Of a stretch of 64,000 nt of DNA, positions 30,270 to 43,740 are shown in pieces (positions within the stretch are counted from its first letter, which is position 1; every line of letters starts with the position of its first letter). A program made the position numbers and the translations under genes. The notes below the pieces were generated by a model that saw only the letters and a list, made by a program, of their open reading frames with translations, searched no databases and was not told where the DNA came from. Location of the stretch: the NCBI GenBank assembly GCA_963573385.1, contig CAUYLG010075570.1, positions 1-64,000 on the forward strand, read 5' to 3'. Source of the stretch: Cacajao melanocephalus (taxonomy: Eukaryota; Chordata; Mammalia; Primates; Pitheciidae).

Positions 30270-31320
30270 GTAAGTCATTTTTTTAAATTGTGGTAAAATA
30301 TACATCATATAAAAGTTACCATTTTAACTGTTTTAGGTGTGCAATTTAATGACATTAAGTTCACTACCAATGTTGCACAGCCATCATCATTATTTCCAGA
30401 AGTTTTTGTAGCATCCTGAAAAAATAACGTTCCATTTCCCCCTTCCCCCAGCTCCTGGTCACCTCTATTCTACTTTCCGTCTCTATGAATTTGTCTATTC
30501 TAAGTTTGTCATGTAAGTGGATATGTATTTGTCCTTTTGTGTCTGGTTTATTTCATTTAAATAATGTCTTCAAGGTTCATCCATGTTGTAGCATGTATCA
30601 GAATCTCCTTCCATATATTTTTCCTTTTGTGTCTGGTTTATTTCATTTAAATAATGTCTTCAAGGTTCATCTATGTCGTAGCATGTATCAGAATCTCCTT
30701 CCTTTTTAAGGCTAAGTAATAGTCCATCGTATGTACCTACATACCACATTTTGTTTAGCCATTCATTTCTTGACATAACAGTTGTATCCACCTTTTCGCT
30801 GCTGTGGATAACGCCACTATGAACACTGATGTGCAAGTATCTGTTTGAGTCCCTGCTTTCAATTCCTTTGGGTTTCCTAGAAGTGCAATTGCTGGATTAC
30901 ATGGTAATTCTATGTTTAACTTTTTGAAGGACTAACATACTGTTTTCCATAGCAGCTGCACCGTTTTACACTCCCACAAGTGATATACCAGTGTTTCAGT
31001 TTCTCTGCATCCTACCAACACTTGCTATTTTCTTTTTTAAAAATAATAACCATCTAATAGATGTGAAGTGGTATCTCATTATGATTTTGACTTGCATTTT
31101 TCTAATGACTGGTGATGAAGAATATCTTTTCATTTGTTTATTGGCCATTTGGATATCTTCTTTGGAGAGATGTCTATTCAAGTCCTTTGCCCATTTCTGA
31201 ATGGGTTGTTTATTTATTTGTTAAGGTATAAGAGTTCTTTATATATTCTGGATCATAATCCCTTATCAGATGTATGACTAGAAAATGTTTTCTCCCATTC
31301 CGTGGGTTCTGGGTGATTTT
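30270..31320 (-). mobile_element. L1M-type LINE 3' end
   Basis: Antisense L1M: AATTGTGGTAAAATATACAT at the start, TGAACACTGATGTGCAAGTA in the middle, then CTTCTTTGGAGAGATGTCTA and TCTCCCATTCCGTGGGTTCT near the end. Contains a 90-bp tandem duplication (30533-30712). ORF2 remnant broken. Confidence 0.9.
30533..30712. repeat. 90-bp tandem duplication inside L1M
   Basis: Two copies, 30533-30622 and 30623-30712, both starting CCTTTTGTGTCTGGTTTATT. Two mismatches in the first ~80 bases (CCATGTTG / CTATGTCG), then the ends differ. Confidence 0.9.
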
Positions 31321-34300
31321 TGATGAGGAAGAAACCACACTTCTGGGTCATTAAGGGCACTGCCCGAAAAACTGACATTTGGTTAAACCGAAGAGAAAGA
31401 TGGCATCTGTCCCTTTCTCCTTAGCTTGCTGTGACAACCCCTCCAGCCTCCAGGCCTCCTGGATGCCCTTCTCCTTCAAGGTCCCCTGGGTGGTTACAGG
31501 ACAGCTGACTTCTCGTATAGGGTCTGCTCTTCAAGTGGCCTCAAACTTGCATATATTCTTGCTTTTCCTTCTAATTCATACCCCCAACAAGGACCCTGTA
31601 GGGTTTATGCTTTTATTGGATTCAGGCCAAGCAAATGTCTCAGTTTCTAAATTGTCAGCTACATGGGATGGGACACCTTCAGATCAAGTGCTTTATCATT
31701 ATTTAGCGCTTTGATGAATTTCTTAAATCAGATATCAAGAGTATCTCAATGTGTTGTTTGACAATTTGGTTTTTTAATTATAAAAGTGATATAAATTTAT
31801 TCTAGAAAATTTGAAAAGTGTTTCACAAGAAAATTAAAATTACCTGTAAAGCCCCCACACAAAATTATTATTATTCACATCTGGTGTATTTCCTTCCAAT
31901 CTTTGACTTTGCACGTACGTTTGAGATCTGTGCTGTTTTTTCTCAACTAAGTTTTCCCTATCACATTAATCCCTATGACATTAAAAAGTCTCAAAGTACT
32001 TTTGTAATGTTTTCTTAGATACTGGAAGTTTCACCTGCAAAATTCATATATAACTTGAAATGTAAGAAACACCTAGGACAGACCAGGGCCACCAGAGCAG
32101 CCTTCCCTGCAGCAAGAGCTGTACCTGAAATGCAGCAGCACATTCCCACTGGTTCAGGGACAAGGCTCCGCCCAGCTGTGACTTTGTCATTTGTTATTAT
32201 TTCTTTTCAGATTAAATTTCAACACGAGGCTATTTTGTACCTTGGCTAGTTCTACGTGAATTGATAATTTTTCTAAAAGAGAGAGGGAAAGAAACAAAAG
32301 AGACAGAGGAGGAAAAAAACTGGCCTTCACACAGGCCTGCATTTACTCTGAGCCAAAATCCTGAAAAGTTACTCTCAAAGTCAAGTAAATCATCAAAATT
32401 CTCAGTGCCATTCCTCGGGCCCCTTTGCACATTTGTGCAGCATTTCACAGTTAGCAGAGGGTGTCCCCTCTCCATTATCCCTGGTGGTGAGAAGTTGCCT
32501 GTGTCATCAGCTGTTCGGGAACATGGGAGAAATGTATGTTCTCCCAACCGCAGCTGCAACTTGCCCTACTGAGCAGCTCAAAATGCTCCTGGAGATGCGA
32601 TTCAGATCCCCCGCTCAAATTCACACCTGGGATTCCAAGAAAGAAAGGAATGTTACAAAACGTGACATCGTCTCCTTCTATATTTATCCTGCAACATCTG
32701 CATGCGTGCCAGTGAGTGCTGAGCTGCCACTCCCTGCTCAGACCTGGACTCGCCCTCTCTCCCTAGTCCAGCTCCCTGTGATGACTCTGGACACAGCCCT
32801 GAGGCTCTGGCCCCTCTTTCGCTCCCACCCACACCCTCTCCTCCTCTCTGACTGTGCCCTTCCTGGCCCCTCAGGGCTCCTACTTCAGTCTCTCCTCTCC
32901 CAGAACTCTCACATTTCCTTGGCTGTTTTGGTTTCTCTCAACTCCATGTCCGTTCCTCCCACCAGCTGCCATGATATAAGGCCCAACCTTCCCTCCCCCA
33001 TCTCCGCATGGATGCACCTGGCCTGCACCCACAGCCTGACCTATGAGGGACCCATCAAAGCCACTTGCCAAACACATGACCAAGGAGGTTTGGCTTTTTC
33101 TCTGTTTTTAAATCTGCGTTGATTTTTAAAAGCAATGAAGTAGCATTGCATTACATTTTTCCCCTAATACCAAACACAAGCATTTAATGAACCGCAGACT
33201 AATTCATTACAAACTGGAAACCCAAACACTCATCTTCAACTTTCTTTTCTCTCTCTTTGCTCTTTCCCACAACCGATCCCCTTGACCACTCTTCTATCTG
33301 CTTATAGGTGTCATATATTTCTGCCCATAGCATTAGAGATAAGGCTCAATTTGAAAACAGATGGAAAATATATAATGGAGTCAAGCACAATCATTGCTTT
33401 TCTTGTTTCTAGACAGATAGCAGCTCTCCACCCATGACTCGGGACCCAGGCTCCTTCACCTCTTGACTTCATTGTGCCCCACAGAAAGGGCAAGGGCATA
33501 AGGAGGAGACACGTCCGCTATTTAGGACGATGGCCAAGGAAGGCACACCCAACTCCAGATGGGCCAGGACTCAATCACCAAGGCCAACCCTCAATGCTCC
33601 AGCCCTGGGGGGTAACTGATTTGACAAACCCTCTTCTTTCACTTAAGAACTCAGAAAGACAAGAGCTTAGGGTGGCTTCTCACAGTTGGGCAGCCTTCCA
33701 GCGGTCAAGACGGGATGTACACCAGGCCTGCTGGGCCTTTGCAAGGCTCTGAGGACAGGGCCTCCCCAGCCAGGCAGAGTTCCTGCCCAGACACCATTCC
33801 ATATAAAGTCACATTTAGAAAAAGAACCTTGAGACTTTTTAATGTCATAGGGAAAACCTGGTTGAGAAAAACAGGATAGATCTCAAATGTACTCAGCACA
33901 GAATTAGCAGTGAGAGCTTGGAGTTCACCATTCAAGGACAAGAACACCCTGCCATGCAGGGGGTGGTGGCAGTGAGCACGACATGGCCTCTCCCTCCCTC
34001 CACACAGCCACCCCACCTCCAGTGAGCAGGACGGGCCACTCCCTCCCTCCACACCCCCCCTCCCTTCCTCCCACCCTCAGCGGCCTCCCATCAACACCCC
34101 TCCTGGTATTCATTTTAAGAATGGGAAAAAAAAAAACAAATTTTCTTACAAATGAAGGAGTTTTGTTATTACCAATGAAGGACTATTGAGGGCAATCATC
34201 TAAAAGTCGAAGCTGTCAGACTAGAGTAGGCTCTGCAGGACAGATGCTGTCTCTTCCTGAGGCTGAAACACAAAAACAGATCCAAGGGATTAATTTTTAA

Positions 34301-34698
34301 GGCAACTGATCATCCATGAGCAAGGTTAGCTCATAAGTTAGATTGGTGGCACTCAAATTCCATCTCCAGCTATTTTCTTATTCAGATAAATAGTGGTTTG
34401 TTGGCAGATGACATTTCTCCTTTAACCAAGATAAAAACAGAGTGTCCACAAAGGAAACGCATGGCAGAGTCAAGGGACACAGAATTTAAGTTGGAGCAAG
34501 AAATTTCTTACCAAAGTTTTAGAAGATTTCAGTATTATTGGCTGAATAAATAATTTCTTACAGTAGTTTGTATGCTTTTAAACAGCAGAATTGGTTCCAA
34601 AATTCCCCTGCACTCAGTTTTAGGAGAGCTTTCCTAATGCATTGCTCACTAATGAGTGTACGATGCATTAATCATGAAATCCAAAAGAAAGAACATAA
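31321..34698. other. Mostly unassigned; possible old repeat near 31750-31930
   Basis: About 3.4 kb before the next Alu. 31750-31930 (TATAAAAGTGATATAAATTT then TGGTGTATTTCCTTCCAATC) looks like an ancient LINE. 32640-33110 is pyrimidine-rich and gives a 229-codon plus-strand frame (32433-33122) with no recognisable domain. A C-rich tract is at 33985-34080. No exon supported. Confidence 0.45.
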
Positions 34699-34988
34699 CC
34701 AGACACGATGGCTCATGCTTGTAATCCCAGAACTTTGGGAGGCAAGGCGGAAGGATGGCTTGAGACCAGGAGTTCAAGACCAGCCTGAGCAACGTAGTGA
34801 GACCCCTATCTCCATGAAAATAAAAATAGCCGAGCATGGTGGCATGAGCCTGTGCCTCCTGTGCCTACTCAGGCAGGAGGCTGAGGTGGGAGGATCGCTT
34901 GAACCCAGGAGATTGAGACTGCAGTGAGCTAATGACACAGCAAGACCCTATCTCTAAAAAAAAAAAAAAAAAAAAAAAATTTCAAAAA
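34699..34988 (+). mobile_element. AluJ-type SINE with target-site duplication
   Basis: Starts CCAGACACGATGGCTCATGC and ends in a 24-base A-tail near 34956-34979. AAAGAACATAACCA at 34688-34701 and AAAGAAAATAACCA at 34989-35002 form the duplication, overlapping the Alu start slightly. Confidence 0.92.
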
Positions 34989-35002
34989 AAAGAAAATAAC
35001 CA

Positions 35003-35404
35003 CAAGCTAAAATTACAGATATTGACTATTGAGGAGGCAGAAACTAAATCAAATATGTAAGCACACAGAAAGAGAGAGAACATTTCCCCACCCTTTTTTA
35101 TTTCCCTCAGCATTGAATCAACCATTAAAGTACAATGCATGCATACGTACCGACAAAAACCAGAAATGGTTTTTAAATCCTGAGATTTGGCCAATAACAA
35201 AGAGCTCGTTCAAGATGCTTGCCCTGAATATAAGGAAAGTCACAGGGGAACAATTTATTCCAAAGAAATATTGATTGCGTGTCCTTTGCACACAGGCACA
35301 CATCACACACATGGTGGTGTTTAACCTTACAACGACGCTGTGAGTTGGGTATCATGATAATTTTGTACATGAGGAAACCGAGGCTCGTGAATCTGGATAG
35401 TGTG
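35003..35404. other. No recognised feature
   Basis: Contains a short MIR-like phrase at about 35330-35395 (CTGTGAGTTGGGTATCATGA, ATGAGGAAACCGAGGCTCGT). Otherwise unassigned. Confidence 0.4.
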
Positions 35405-35785
35405 TTTGTTAGTTCAGGCTGCCATAATAGAATATCACAGACTGGGTGGCTTAAACAATGGGCATTTATTTTCTCATGGTTCTGGAGGTTGGAGAAATCA
35501 AGGTGTCAGCAGCGTTGGTCTCTGGGAGCCCTCTCTCCTTGACTTGCAGACGGCCACCTTCTCCCTGCGTCTCACATGGCCTTTCCTCTGTTTGTGTGCC
35601 CCCCAGTGTCTCTTCCTCTCCTCATAAGGATGCCAGTCCTACTAGATTGGAGCCCCACCCTTATGGCCTCATTTAACCTTTAACTCTCTCCTTGAAGGCC
35701 TTATCTCCAAATATAGTCACCTTAGGGGCTGGGGTTCAAGCCCCATATGGATTCGGCGGGGATACAATACAGGCCATAAAAGATA
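35405..35785 (-). mobile_element. MLT1-like solo LTR 0.45 kb upstream of the KCNJ6 exon
   Basis: Opens GTTAGTTCAGGCTGCCATAA, has GACGGCCACCTTCTCCCTGC, CTCATAAGGATGCCAGTCCT and CTCCAAATATAGTCACCTTA, and ends GATACAATACAGGCCATAAA. Antisense to the gene. Confidence 0.85.
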
Positions 35786-36069
35786 TTATAACATACCATA
35801 ACTCTTAGCGGGCTCCTGGACCACTAAGCGTTGCTAAGTAGTAGAGCCAAGACTGTCTGAATCCAAAGAGGACTCCATTCAGAGCTTCCTGCCTCTCCCA
35901 TGCCACAACAGCTCAGACAGAGTGGGGAGGCATCCCTCTGTAAGAGCTGACTCAGTAGAACCTGCTGGCAGGGACACAAGTTTGCAGCAATAAGCTCCGT
36001 CCTGGTGGGCAGGATGGTGAAGTGCTTACACAAACTAGATCGAAGAGCACAGAAGTCCAAGTCAACTAG

Positions 36070-37200
<1,131 letters not shown>

Positions 37201-38340
37201 ACTGGACCTGGTGTTCTTATCTATTACAAGGTCTAGAATACTGAACCTCACTCAATATTGACAACGTCCCCTTGCTTCATGAAATAGTATGCCTATGTGT
37301 ATAACCTGAAGTATATCCGCCAAGAAGCTTAAGCATTTAGTTTTTAAAAGCCTCTTGGAAAATTAATTAATGAACAATGAAAAATCACCATGTAATATAT
37401 TTTAAGTCTCCAAATATTTACCTAAATTAAAATCTGATCTGTCTCTAAGGCATGTCTTAAATGGCTTTAAAACATGGCTAATTTCAATACTTGAGGTTAT
37501 TCATGACCAAGTTAGGAGGAGGAAGTTAAGCCTTTCAAAGGAAGCCTGAAAAACTGCTTTAATGAAAGCTCAGTTTCACCTATTCTTTGAGAGTCATTTA
37601 CAAGGCCAATAGCACTGGTTTTTCTTTTATACGAAGTGAGTGCCTAGTATCTCTTCACATTCAACCTGCCAAGCCCCTGGTAAGTACAATGCTGCAGACA
37701 CAGTAAATAACTCTAGCAGAAAAGAAAGAAGTTGAAGATCCATTCATCCTAATCCCGCTGGCCCTCCTGCTGTTAATGGCTAATCACTGGGATGTTTTAA
37801 GGAAGATGATCTGTTCATGAAATAGAGAAAATGGTCTGTTTTTACTGACGTCTTCACTCATACCTGAAATTTGCGTGTTACACATCACAACAGCAAAGCA
37901 GGTTCTGCCCGTATTTGTCTGTTACATCCCACGAAACAGAGCCATCAGCTATGACTCAAGCTAACCACAGTGCCTCACAGGAAAAGTATAAACCAGAACC
38001 CTAATTCATTAAGGTCTTTATTATTCTTGGAGGTAGTAATAATGTCTTTGGTGTACTTTTTCCTGATACCATCCACCCTTCTGTGCTTTTGAGTCTTCAG
38101 CTTGAGGCTCGGGTGCTTTATATTGTCTGAAATTGCATGACTAGCAGGCTGGCCCCATGCTCTTCATCAACCTGTGACAAGTAACTTAATCCTGTCATGC
38201 CTTTCAGGGGAAAGCCATGGGTCCCCTGTTTCTACTTCCCTGTACCCAACAAGCAAGGTCACAACCTCTGACAAATTTCTCTTATGGTGGTGGTATGAAA
38301 CTTTTGCAACAGGGTTTTTAAATGCAGCAAACAATGAAAA
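37201..38340. other. Intron 3 proximal sequence, no recognised repeat
   Basis: About 1.1 kb directly after the exon with no recognisable transposon. Repeat-poor sequence flanking a constitutive exon is a place where splicing elements may lie, but none was identified. Confidence 0.45.
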
Positions 38341-38350
38341 TGTGAGTAAA

Positions 38351-38390
38351 GGGCTTTGCATGGAGCTCAGTGGTAAGAGCGCTCTCCTTT
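38351..38390 (+). other. tRNA-like 5' half (A-box)
   Basis: GGGCTTTGCATGGAGCTCAG followed by TGGTAAGAGCGCTC resembles the 5' half of tRNA-Ala, including the D-arm and Pol III A-box pattern TRGCNNAGTGG. No matching anticodon arm, T-arm or B-box follows, so it is not a tRNA gene. It may be a tRNA-derived remnant or chance. Confidence 0.35.
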
Positions 38391-38549
38391 CCACAGAACA
38401 AAAGGCACAGCAACCTCATCAGAAAGTAGCTTTTAAAAATATCGAAAGTCACTTGTGTTGCGGAGTAAGACATACGTTCTGCAGATGTTAACAGGGCTAT
38501 CTGTACCTTGAGCCTGATTTGGGGGTGCACTTGTGAGGCAATAGTTCGG

Positions 38550-38770
38550 TGGAGGGGAGAGAAGGAGGGAGGGAGATAGAAGTAGAAGGTAAGGCAGGGA
38601 AGGAGGAAGGGAGAAAGGAGAGGAGGAAAAGGGGAGGAGGGAAGGAGGGAGGAGAATGGAAGGCAGGGGAGGAGGAGGGGGAAAGGAGAGGAGGAGAAGG
38701 GGAGGAGAGAGGCAGGTAGGGGAGGAGGGAGAGAGGAGGAGAGGAGGCTGGGGAGGAGGGAGGAAGAAGA
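38550..38770 (+). repeat. GA-rich (GGA/GAGG)n purine tract
   Basis: About 220 bp almost entirely A and G, with repeated GGGAGG, GAAGGA and GGAGGAG units. Polypurine tracts of this kind can form triplex (H-DNA). Causes a spurious 143-codon minus-strand frame. Confidence 0.93.
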
Positions 38771-40659
38771 AATAATTCAAACAGGGAGCTGTCACTTTCC
38801 TACAGACCAGAAACTTCCCCAACATCAGCTGAGCACAGGGACTCTGGATCCCCCTAGCGGCCACAGAGCTACAGCCTCTGACACTATTAACTGACCACTC
38901 ACGAGGCAGATTTTCTTTTAGCTTTTCACCATAAATTCCCCCAAGAGGACGTGAGGGAGGGCAGTATCTCCAAGCTCAAGAAGCAAAAACCACTGGAGAC
39001 ATACCCTCTGGTTACTGATGTTCATCTGAGCTTCAAATTGCAGGAGTGAAGCTTTGCGTTCCCTCAATCCAAAGCCCAATCTCATAAAATAAGTGAATCT
39101 GGAACAAGCAAATTATCTTTGTGATGTCCCTGAGTCAAAATTCTCCCTGGGGCAGACCCTGTCTTTCTGATGACAGCTGGTAATGACAAAGGGAGGAACA
39201 TGGTTTTCTTGGTAATTAACAGTGATACTTGCCTCTGAGCAGCCTCTGGACTTTCCACAGCTTTCACAGAAAAATCTGAGTAATTACCAGCGAAATCAAT
39301 CCAAACACTCAACCCTATCCCTGGGAAAAGGCAACTGCTACTCATTTTCCTTTTAAAAATAGTTTTCTAACTTCTAGACTCGGGGGGGGGGGTGTTCTAG
39401 AAAGTTCTGGAGGTGTCTGGACGTGTCTTGGTCTTTTCCTCAGGGGAATCGTTCAACTCAGTACCCCAGCACAACTGATCCCTTACACTTCAGCAGGATA
39501 CTGTTTCCTTGTGAATGAAAAAGCTCAATTAGGATTTATGGGCATTAAACAGGCCCCTTAAGGGACAAAAATTCTTCAATCTTTCAAAACCACAGGAAGA
39601 AAAAATGTGGACCAAATGCACACTCGAGGAAAACAAATTCACAGGGATCTAATGATTCATTGTAGTGCTGGACTGGAAATCAGGAGCCGTGATAATAGCA
39701 AGCTGACACAAAACAGCTTCCCTGCGCTTATCACTTCTTTCAAAAATGTCGCAGTTGACCTTAACCTGCTGTGCTTAGTGGTCTCGAGGAGGAGGCCTTT
39801 TCCAGGGAGGAGGGGAGGCCCACGTGGCCACCTTCACATGGTGCCCTCTTCCCTGACAGGAAGCAGGCATCCTGGGCACAGGACGATCCCAACCTGGTGT
39901 TTTCCAGAGACCTGAGTTGTCTCTCAGGAGGCCACCTGGGTCCTTCCGTCTGCTGGGAGCTCAGGCCCGGTGCAGGGGAGTGGTGCTCTGTGGATGCACT
40001 GCCTTCCAACGCCAGCCGCATTGCAGGGTCAGGTTCCATTTTTAGAAAATGAAAGTGGGCTCCTTGAAGGCTGGAAGTGAGCCCCGCTTTCATGCCCTGA
40101 AGGGCCCACACAGAACAGCCCCGCATCCTTTGTGAATGGTATTGGCCTGGTCCTGCCTGAAGTCAGAGGGACATGCCAGGTGACCTTTCAAGAACCTTCC
40201 AGTCATATGGTTCTATTTTTGAAAATGAATCAAACCTTGGAAAATTCTGACACCAGCCACTCAGACATCTAGGAGTTGGCCGTGTCTCATCTGCAGATAT
40301 ATTTTTAAAGGGGGCCGTTTATGTTCCTGACACATGGGCGATTTTGAGATAGTGGTGTTTACAGAAGGTTTCATAGCTACGTAAACAAACGTGCTCAGCA
40401 GCTGTGGCCCATGTGTGTTAAAATAGTAAAGCATTCATATAGACTGTTATTTATAGAGGGCAAATGGGCCTCGAGGCAAGATGACAGCCACACAGCGCTG
40501 GCTTGCTGCCAGTCAGCCCCCACTACGGCCTTGCTGATTGACGAGCTTCCACATTTACCCCCAGCGATTATGCAACTGCGGCAGGCAGCACTTGCCCACA
40601 CCTCAGCAAACGTGCCTGCAAGGATGAGTCCCCGTTAAGCCTTTGGGTTATTTTACACT
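38771..40659. other. No recognised repeat
   Basis: 1.9 kb of unique-looking intron. An 11-base poly-G is at 39382-39392. Open frames on both strands near 39600-40130 overlap one another and have no recognisable domain. Confidence 0.45.
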
Positions 40660-41120
40660 TCTTTTGAAGGAACCTATCAGACTTACACAAAAACAGACAC
40701 GGTAGTATCATTAACCCCTGAGTCCCCGTCATTCTGCTCCAAGGATTATCAATTCATGGTCAAACTTGCTTCCTCTGTATCCCCACTCGCTGGCTGACCC
40801 CCAGAATCATGTCATTTCATCTGCAAATATTTCAGTAGGTGTCCCTAAAAGATAAGGACCTTTTTAAAAACATAGCTATAACACCATGATGACACCTAAG
40901 ATAATGACCAATAATTTAAGATCCAACATCTACTGAGTGTTCAAACTTCCAGTTGACTCATAAACGTCACAATTTTTTTTAATTTACAATCAGCTTGTTT
41001 GAATCAGGATCCAAATAAGGTTAACACGTGGTGATTGGTTGAGATCTCTTGCAAGCCTCTTAATCTATGAGTTCTTCTTCCATCTCTGTTTGTTTGTTTG
41101 TTTGTTTGTTTTTTCTGGTA
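40660..41120 (-). mobile_element. L1M-type 3' UTR fragment
   Basis: Antisense L1M 3' UTR order: TTTCATCTGCAAATATTTCA, CTAAAAGATAAGGACC, TCAGCTTGTTTGAATCAGGA and CTTAATCTATGAGTTCTTCT. Ends in a (GTTT)n run at about 41088-41110. Confidence 0.65.
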
Positions 41121-41389
41121 AGTTCTTCTTAAAGAAGAGAACTTCTGAAAGATTTAAATACTGCATAAAACACTAGGGGAAAGTGGAGAATGAAACATAC
41201 CAGAGAATACCTTATAGACAAGGAGGCAGGGCTGATTAATCGGAAGTTGCCACCTGGGAGTTACCAAGGAGGACAGCCAGTGTTCACTGGAAGTAAGTGA
41301 AGGCAACCCATCCTTCACCATAGAAAAGCTCAGTTCTGTCACGAGTATAGTTATTCCCATGCAGAGAGTTTAGTCACATAAATCACATC
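41121..41389. other. Unassigned
   Basis: Nothing recognised. Confidence 0.4.
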
Positions 41390-41575
41390 ACGGATCATAA
41401 AATATTTTAGTTGGAGGGAATCTTTGCCCATTTTACAGATGAGGAAGTGGAAGCCCAACAAGACCCGTGACTTGGCTAAGGTCAAGCAGCCAGTAGCAGG
41501 CCAGGACTGTGAAAGCCACAGCCATCGATGGTGTTGTCTGGCACCCTGTGTTCAGTGCCCTTTGCACCACGAGTG
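41390..41575 (-). mobile_element. MIR SINE, reverse orientation
   Basis: GCCCATTTTACAGATGAGGA, GACTTGGCTAAGGTCAAGCA and CCAGTAGCAGGCCAGGACTG follow the antisense MIR order. Confidence 0.75.
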
Positions 41576-43018
41576 CTGCTGATTCATGATGATTCGGTGG
41601 AGAAATGCACCCAGAAAGGACAACTGATATTTCATGTGCAGATGACTGGTATTAATGTGCCCTCTTTTCTTTTCTCCCACCATTAGTTCTTCTTTTTCTT
41701 TAAGGCTCTTCTGTTTCCAAATGTTATCAATTCATTTTTAAATTGTGTAGGCATTCACACGAATTTTAAACAACCATATATCAAAATGAGATGTACCACA
41801 GAACAATTCTGAAATCAAACTTAAATAAGCATTGTCTACAAAAATGCCCCTGAAGGAACATGATGTTCTGTCAGGTCTGATTTCCAAGCACCATTTTTCT
41901 TTACTGTAATCAAAATGCCAATCTACTGTGGTAGGGGAGAATATGAGATTGCAGCCTTTGAAGAGAGAAGACCACTGAGGGTGAGCTTCACAATGCTCTT
42001 AAGCTGTTTCTAGTAACAATATTTCATAGCCACCACATCTTTCAAATCTTGTTTTTCTTCTTTTGATAATTTACTGCTAATCCCTCCATTGGCAAGCCAT
42101 TATCTCCAGTTTTGCCATTTTTCTCTTAAGAGTTATAACCCCAACCACCTAGCCTGGGAAAAGAGTTAATTGATGAGCTCTGAAATGCTAAGAACTTGGG
42201 TGAAACTCTTCATAGAGGCATCTTCCTGGAAAATCTCTATAAGGAGTGATTTTTTTTTAATTTAAAAACATATGAATATGTTTTTCTTAGGTCAAAATCT
42301 GCCACCCATTAAATCAAGAAATCCGGCTCTCCTTTCTTTTTGAGCATTAAGTGTAACTCATTTATTCGGGGTTTCCTTCCAAAATATCTGTCTCAATATA
42401 ATATATCCCAGTAGTATCATTGGCTAGCTGGGTAGTAGTATCATTGGCTAACTGATGACAGCTACTCTCCAAATATGGTAAACTCTCGACTCTTCCGCAG
42501 CTTGGGGACACTGTGCTCTAGTTCACCAAATGTCTCAATCAGATTTTGGATGCTATGGTGCACACACTCTTAACTTTTCTACCACTCCTTCCAAAAGGCA
42601 GGCTACTGTAAGAAACCTAGCATTATAACTCTACTAAACATTTCCCATACTTTAAAAGACAAGGAGGCAAGGTCACCATATATTATTGTGATTGAAAAAA
42701 GCACAAATTGTTCATTGTTCACCAGCACCAGAAAATCCATTGTTCTTCTTTCTCCAAATGGGCCATGAGAAGCCACTTAATTAGATGCTCAATAGAAGTA
42801 AGTGATGATCTCCCAATATGTACAATGCAGAATTCAAAGCCACTGGACAAAATTGGACTAGCATCTAAATTTAGCTCAGACCCAAACTCTAAAGTCAATA
42901 CTCATCTTGCAAAGGAAGAGCACCATCCAATTAGGAGATGATTGTCAAATTGTGTGAAGCCTCTAATTAGCATATCCTTAAACAAATAGTTTTATTATTT
43001 CCTAGGGCTTTCAGTAAT
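41576..43018. other. Unassigned, with a small tandem repeat
   Basis: No gene or known element. Contains a 24-bp tandem duplication at 42410-42457 (AGTAGTATCATTGGCTA units). Confidence 0.45.
42410..42457. repeat. 24-bp tandem duplication
   Basis: AGTAGTATCATTGGCTAGCT at 42410 and AGTAGTATCATTGGCTAACT at 42434; the first 17 bases are identical. Confidence 0.85.
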
Positions 43019-43112
43019 ATGAGTGTGGACAGCAGGTTGCCAGCAAAGCACTTTTACTCAACAATTTCTAATGACCGGAAGAGGATCACTGGGGAAAGCT
43101 ATGTAAATTATT

Positions 43113-43435
43113 TACACACACACACACACACACACACACTCCTACACATGCATACACATGCACACACAAATACCCATACACACACATATACAGACATACA
43201 CACATGCATACACATGGGCACATATACATATACAGACATACACATGCATACACATGTGCACAAATGCACACACAAATACACATACACACAGATATACACA
43301 CAAATACATATACACACATACATGCATACACATGCACACACAAATACATATCCATGTGTAGACACACATACACACGCATGCACACAAATACACATATGCA
43401 TGGACACACATACACACACATGTACACACTTACTA
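43113..43435. repeat. Complex CA / ACACATGCATAC minisatellite
   Basis: A pure (CA)n at about 43115-43138 followed by ~300 bp of interleaved CACATGCA, CATACACA and ATACAGACAT units. Gives long open frames in several frames on both strands that are not genes. Confidence 0.95.
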
Positions 43436-43614
43436 AACAGTTAAGCAGCCTGAGGTGCTGTTTCTCCAGTCAATCATGCCCTTGCTCCACAGTGGCACAC
43501 CCACCCACTTATAACCTTGTTTGTTAAATTAATTACTTAATAAGCTTCTTTTTTCCAAATGAACATCTCTCAGCTACAGCTCAGCTCATCTGTGTCCCTT
43601 TGTGTCAGTTATAG

Positions 43615-43740
43615 CATGAGGCCATCCTGGGTTCAAACCGCAGTTGTCCCTTCCCTGGCTTACATAACCTCTGTCTGTCTCCATTTCTTCAACTCTAAAA
43701 TGGGAACAACAGTGGTACCTACTCACGGGTAACCTTTCAA
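43615..43740 (+). mobile_element. MIR SINE fragment
   Basis: CTGGGTTCAAACCGCAGTTG, CTCTGTCTGTCTCCATTTCT, AACTCTAAAATGGGAACAAC and TGGTACCTACTCACGGGTAA follow sense MIR order. Confidence 0.75.

Noticed and set aside
32433..33122. 229-codon plus-strand frame, the longest apart from KCNJ6
   Set aside because: It has no recognisable domain, sits in pyrimidine-rich intron and has no splice or conservation evidence. Such a length can occur by chance in 64 kb of C/T-rich sequence.
38351..38390. Functional tRNA gene
   Set aside because: Only the 5' half resembles a tRNA; there is no anticodon arm, T arm or B-box.
38433..38864. 143-codon minus-strand frame rich in Pro, Ser and Leu
   Set aside because: It is the antisense translation of the GA-rich tract, which lacks stops in that direction.
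43113..43435. CRISPR-like array
   Set aside because: Units are short, overlapping and have no distinct spacers. It is a microsatellite in vertebrate DNA.
43019..43527. Long His/Thr and Cys/Val/Met frames on both strands
   Set aside because: All are translations of the CA/CACATGCA array.
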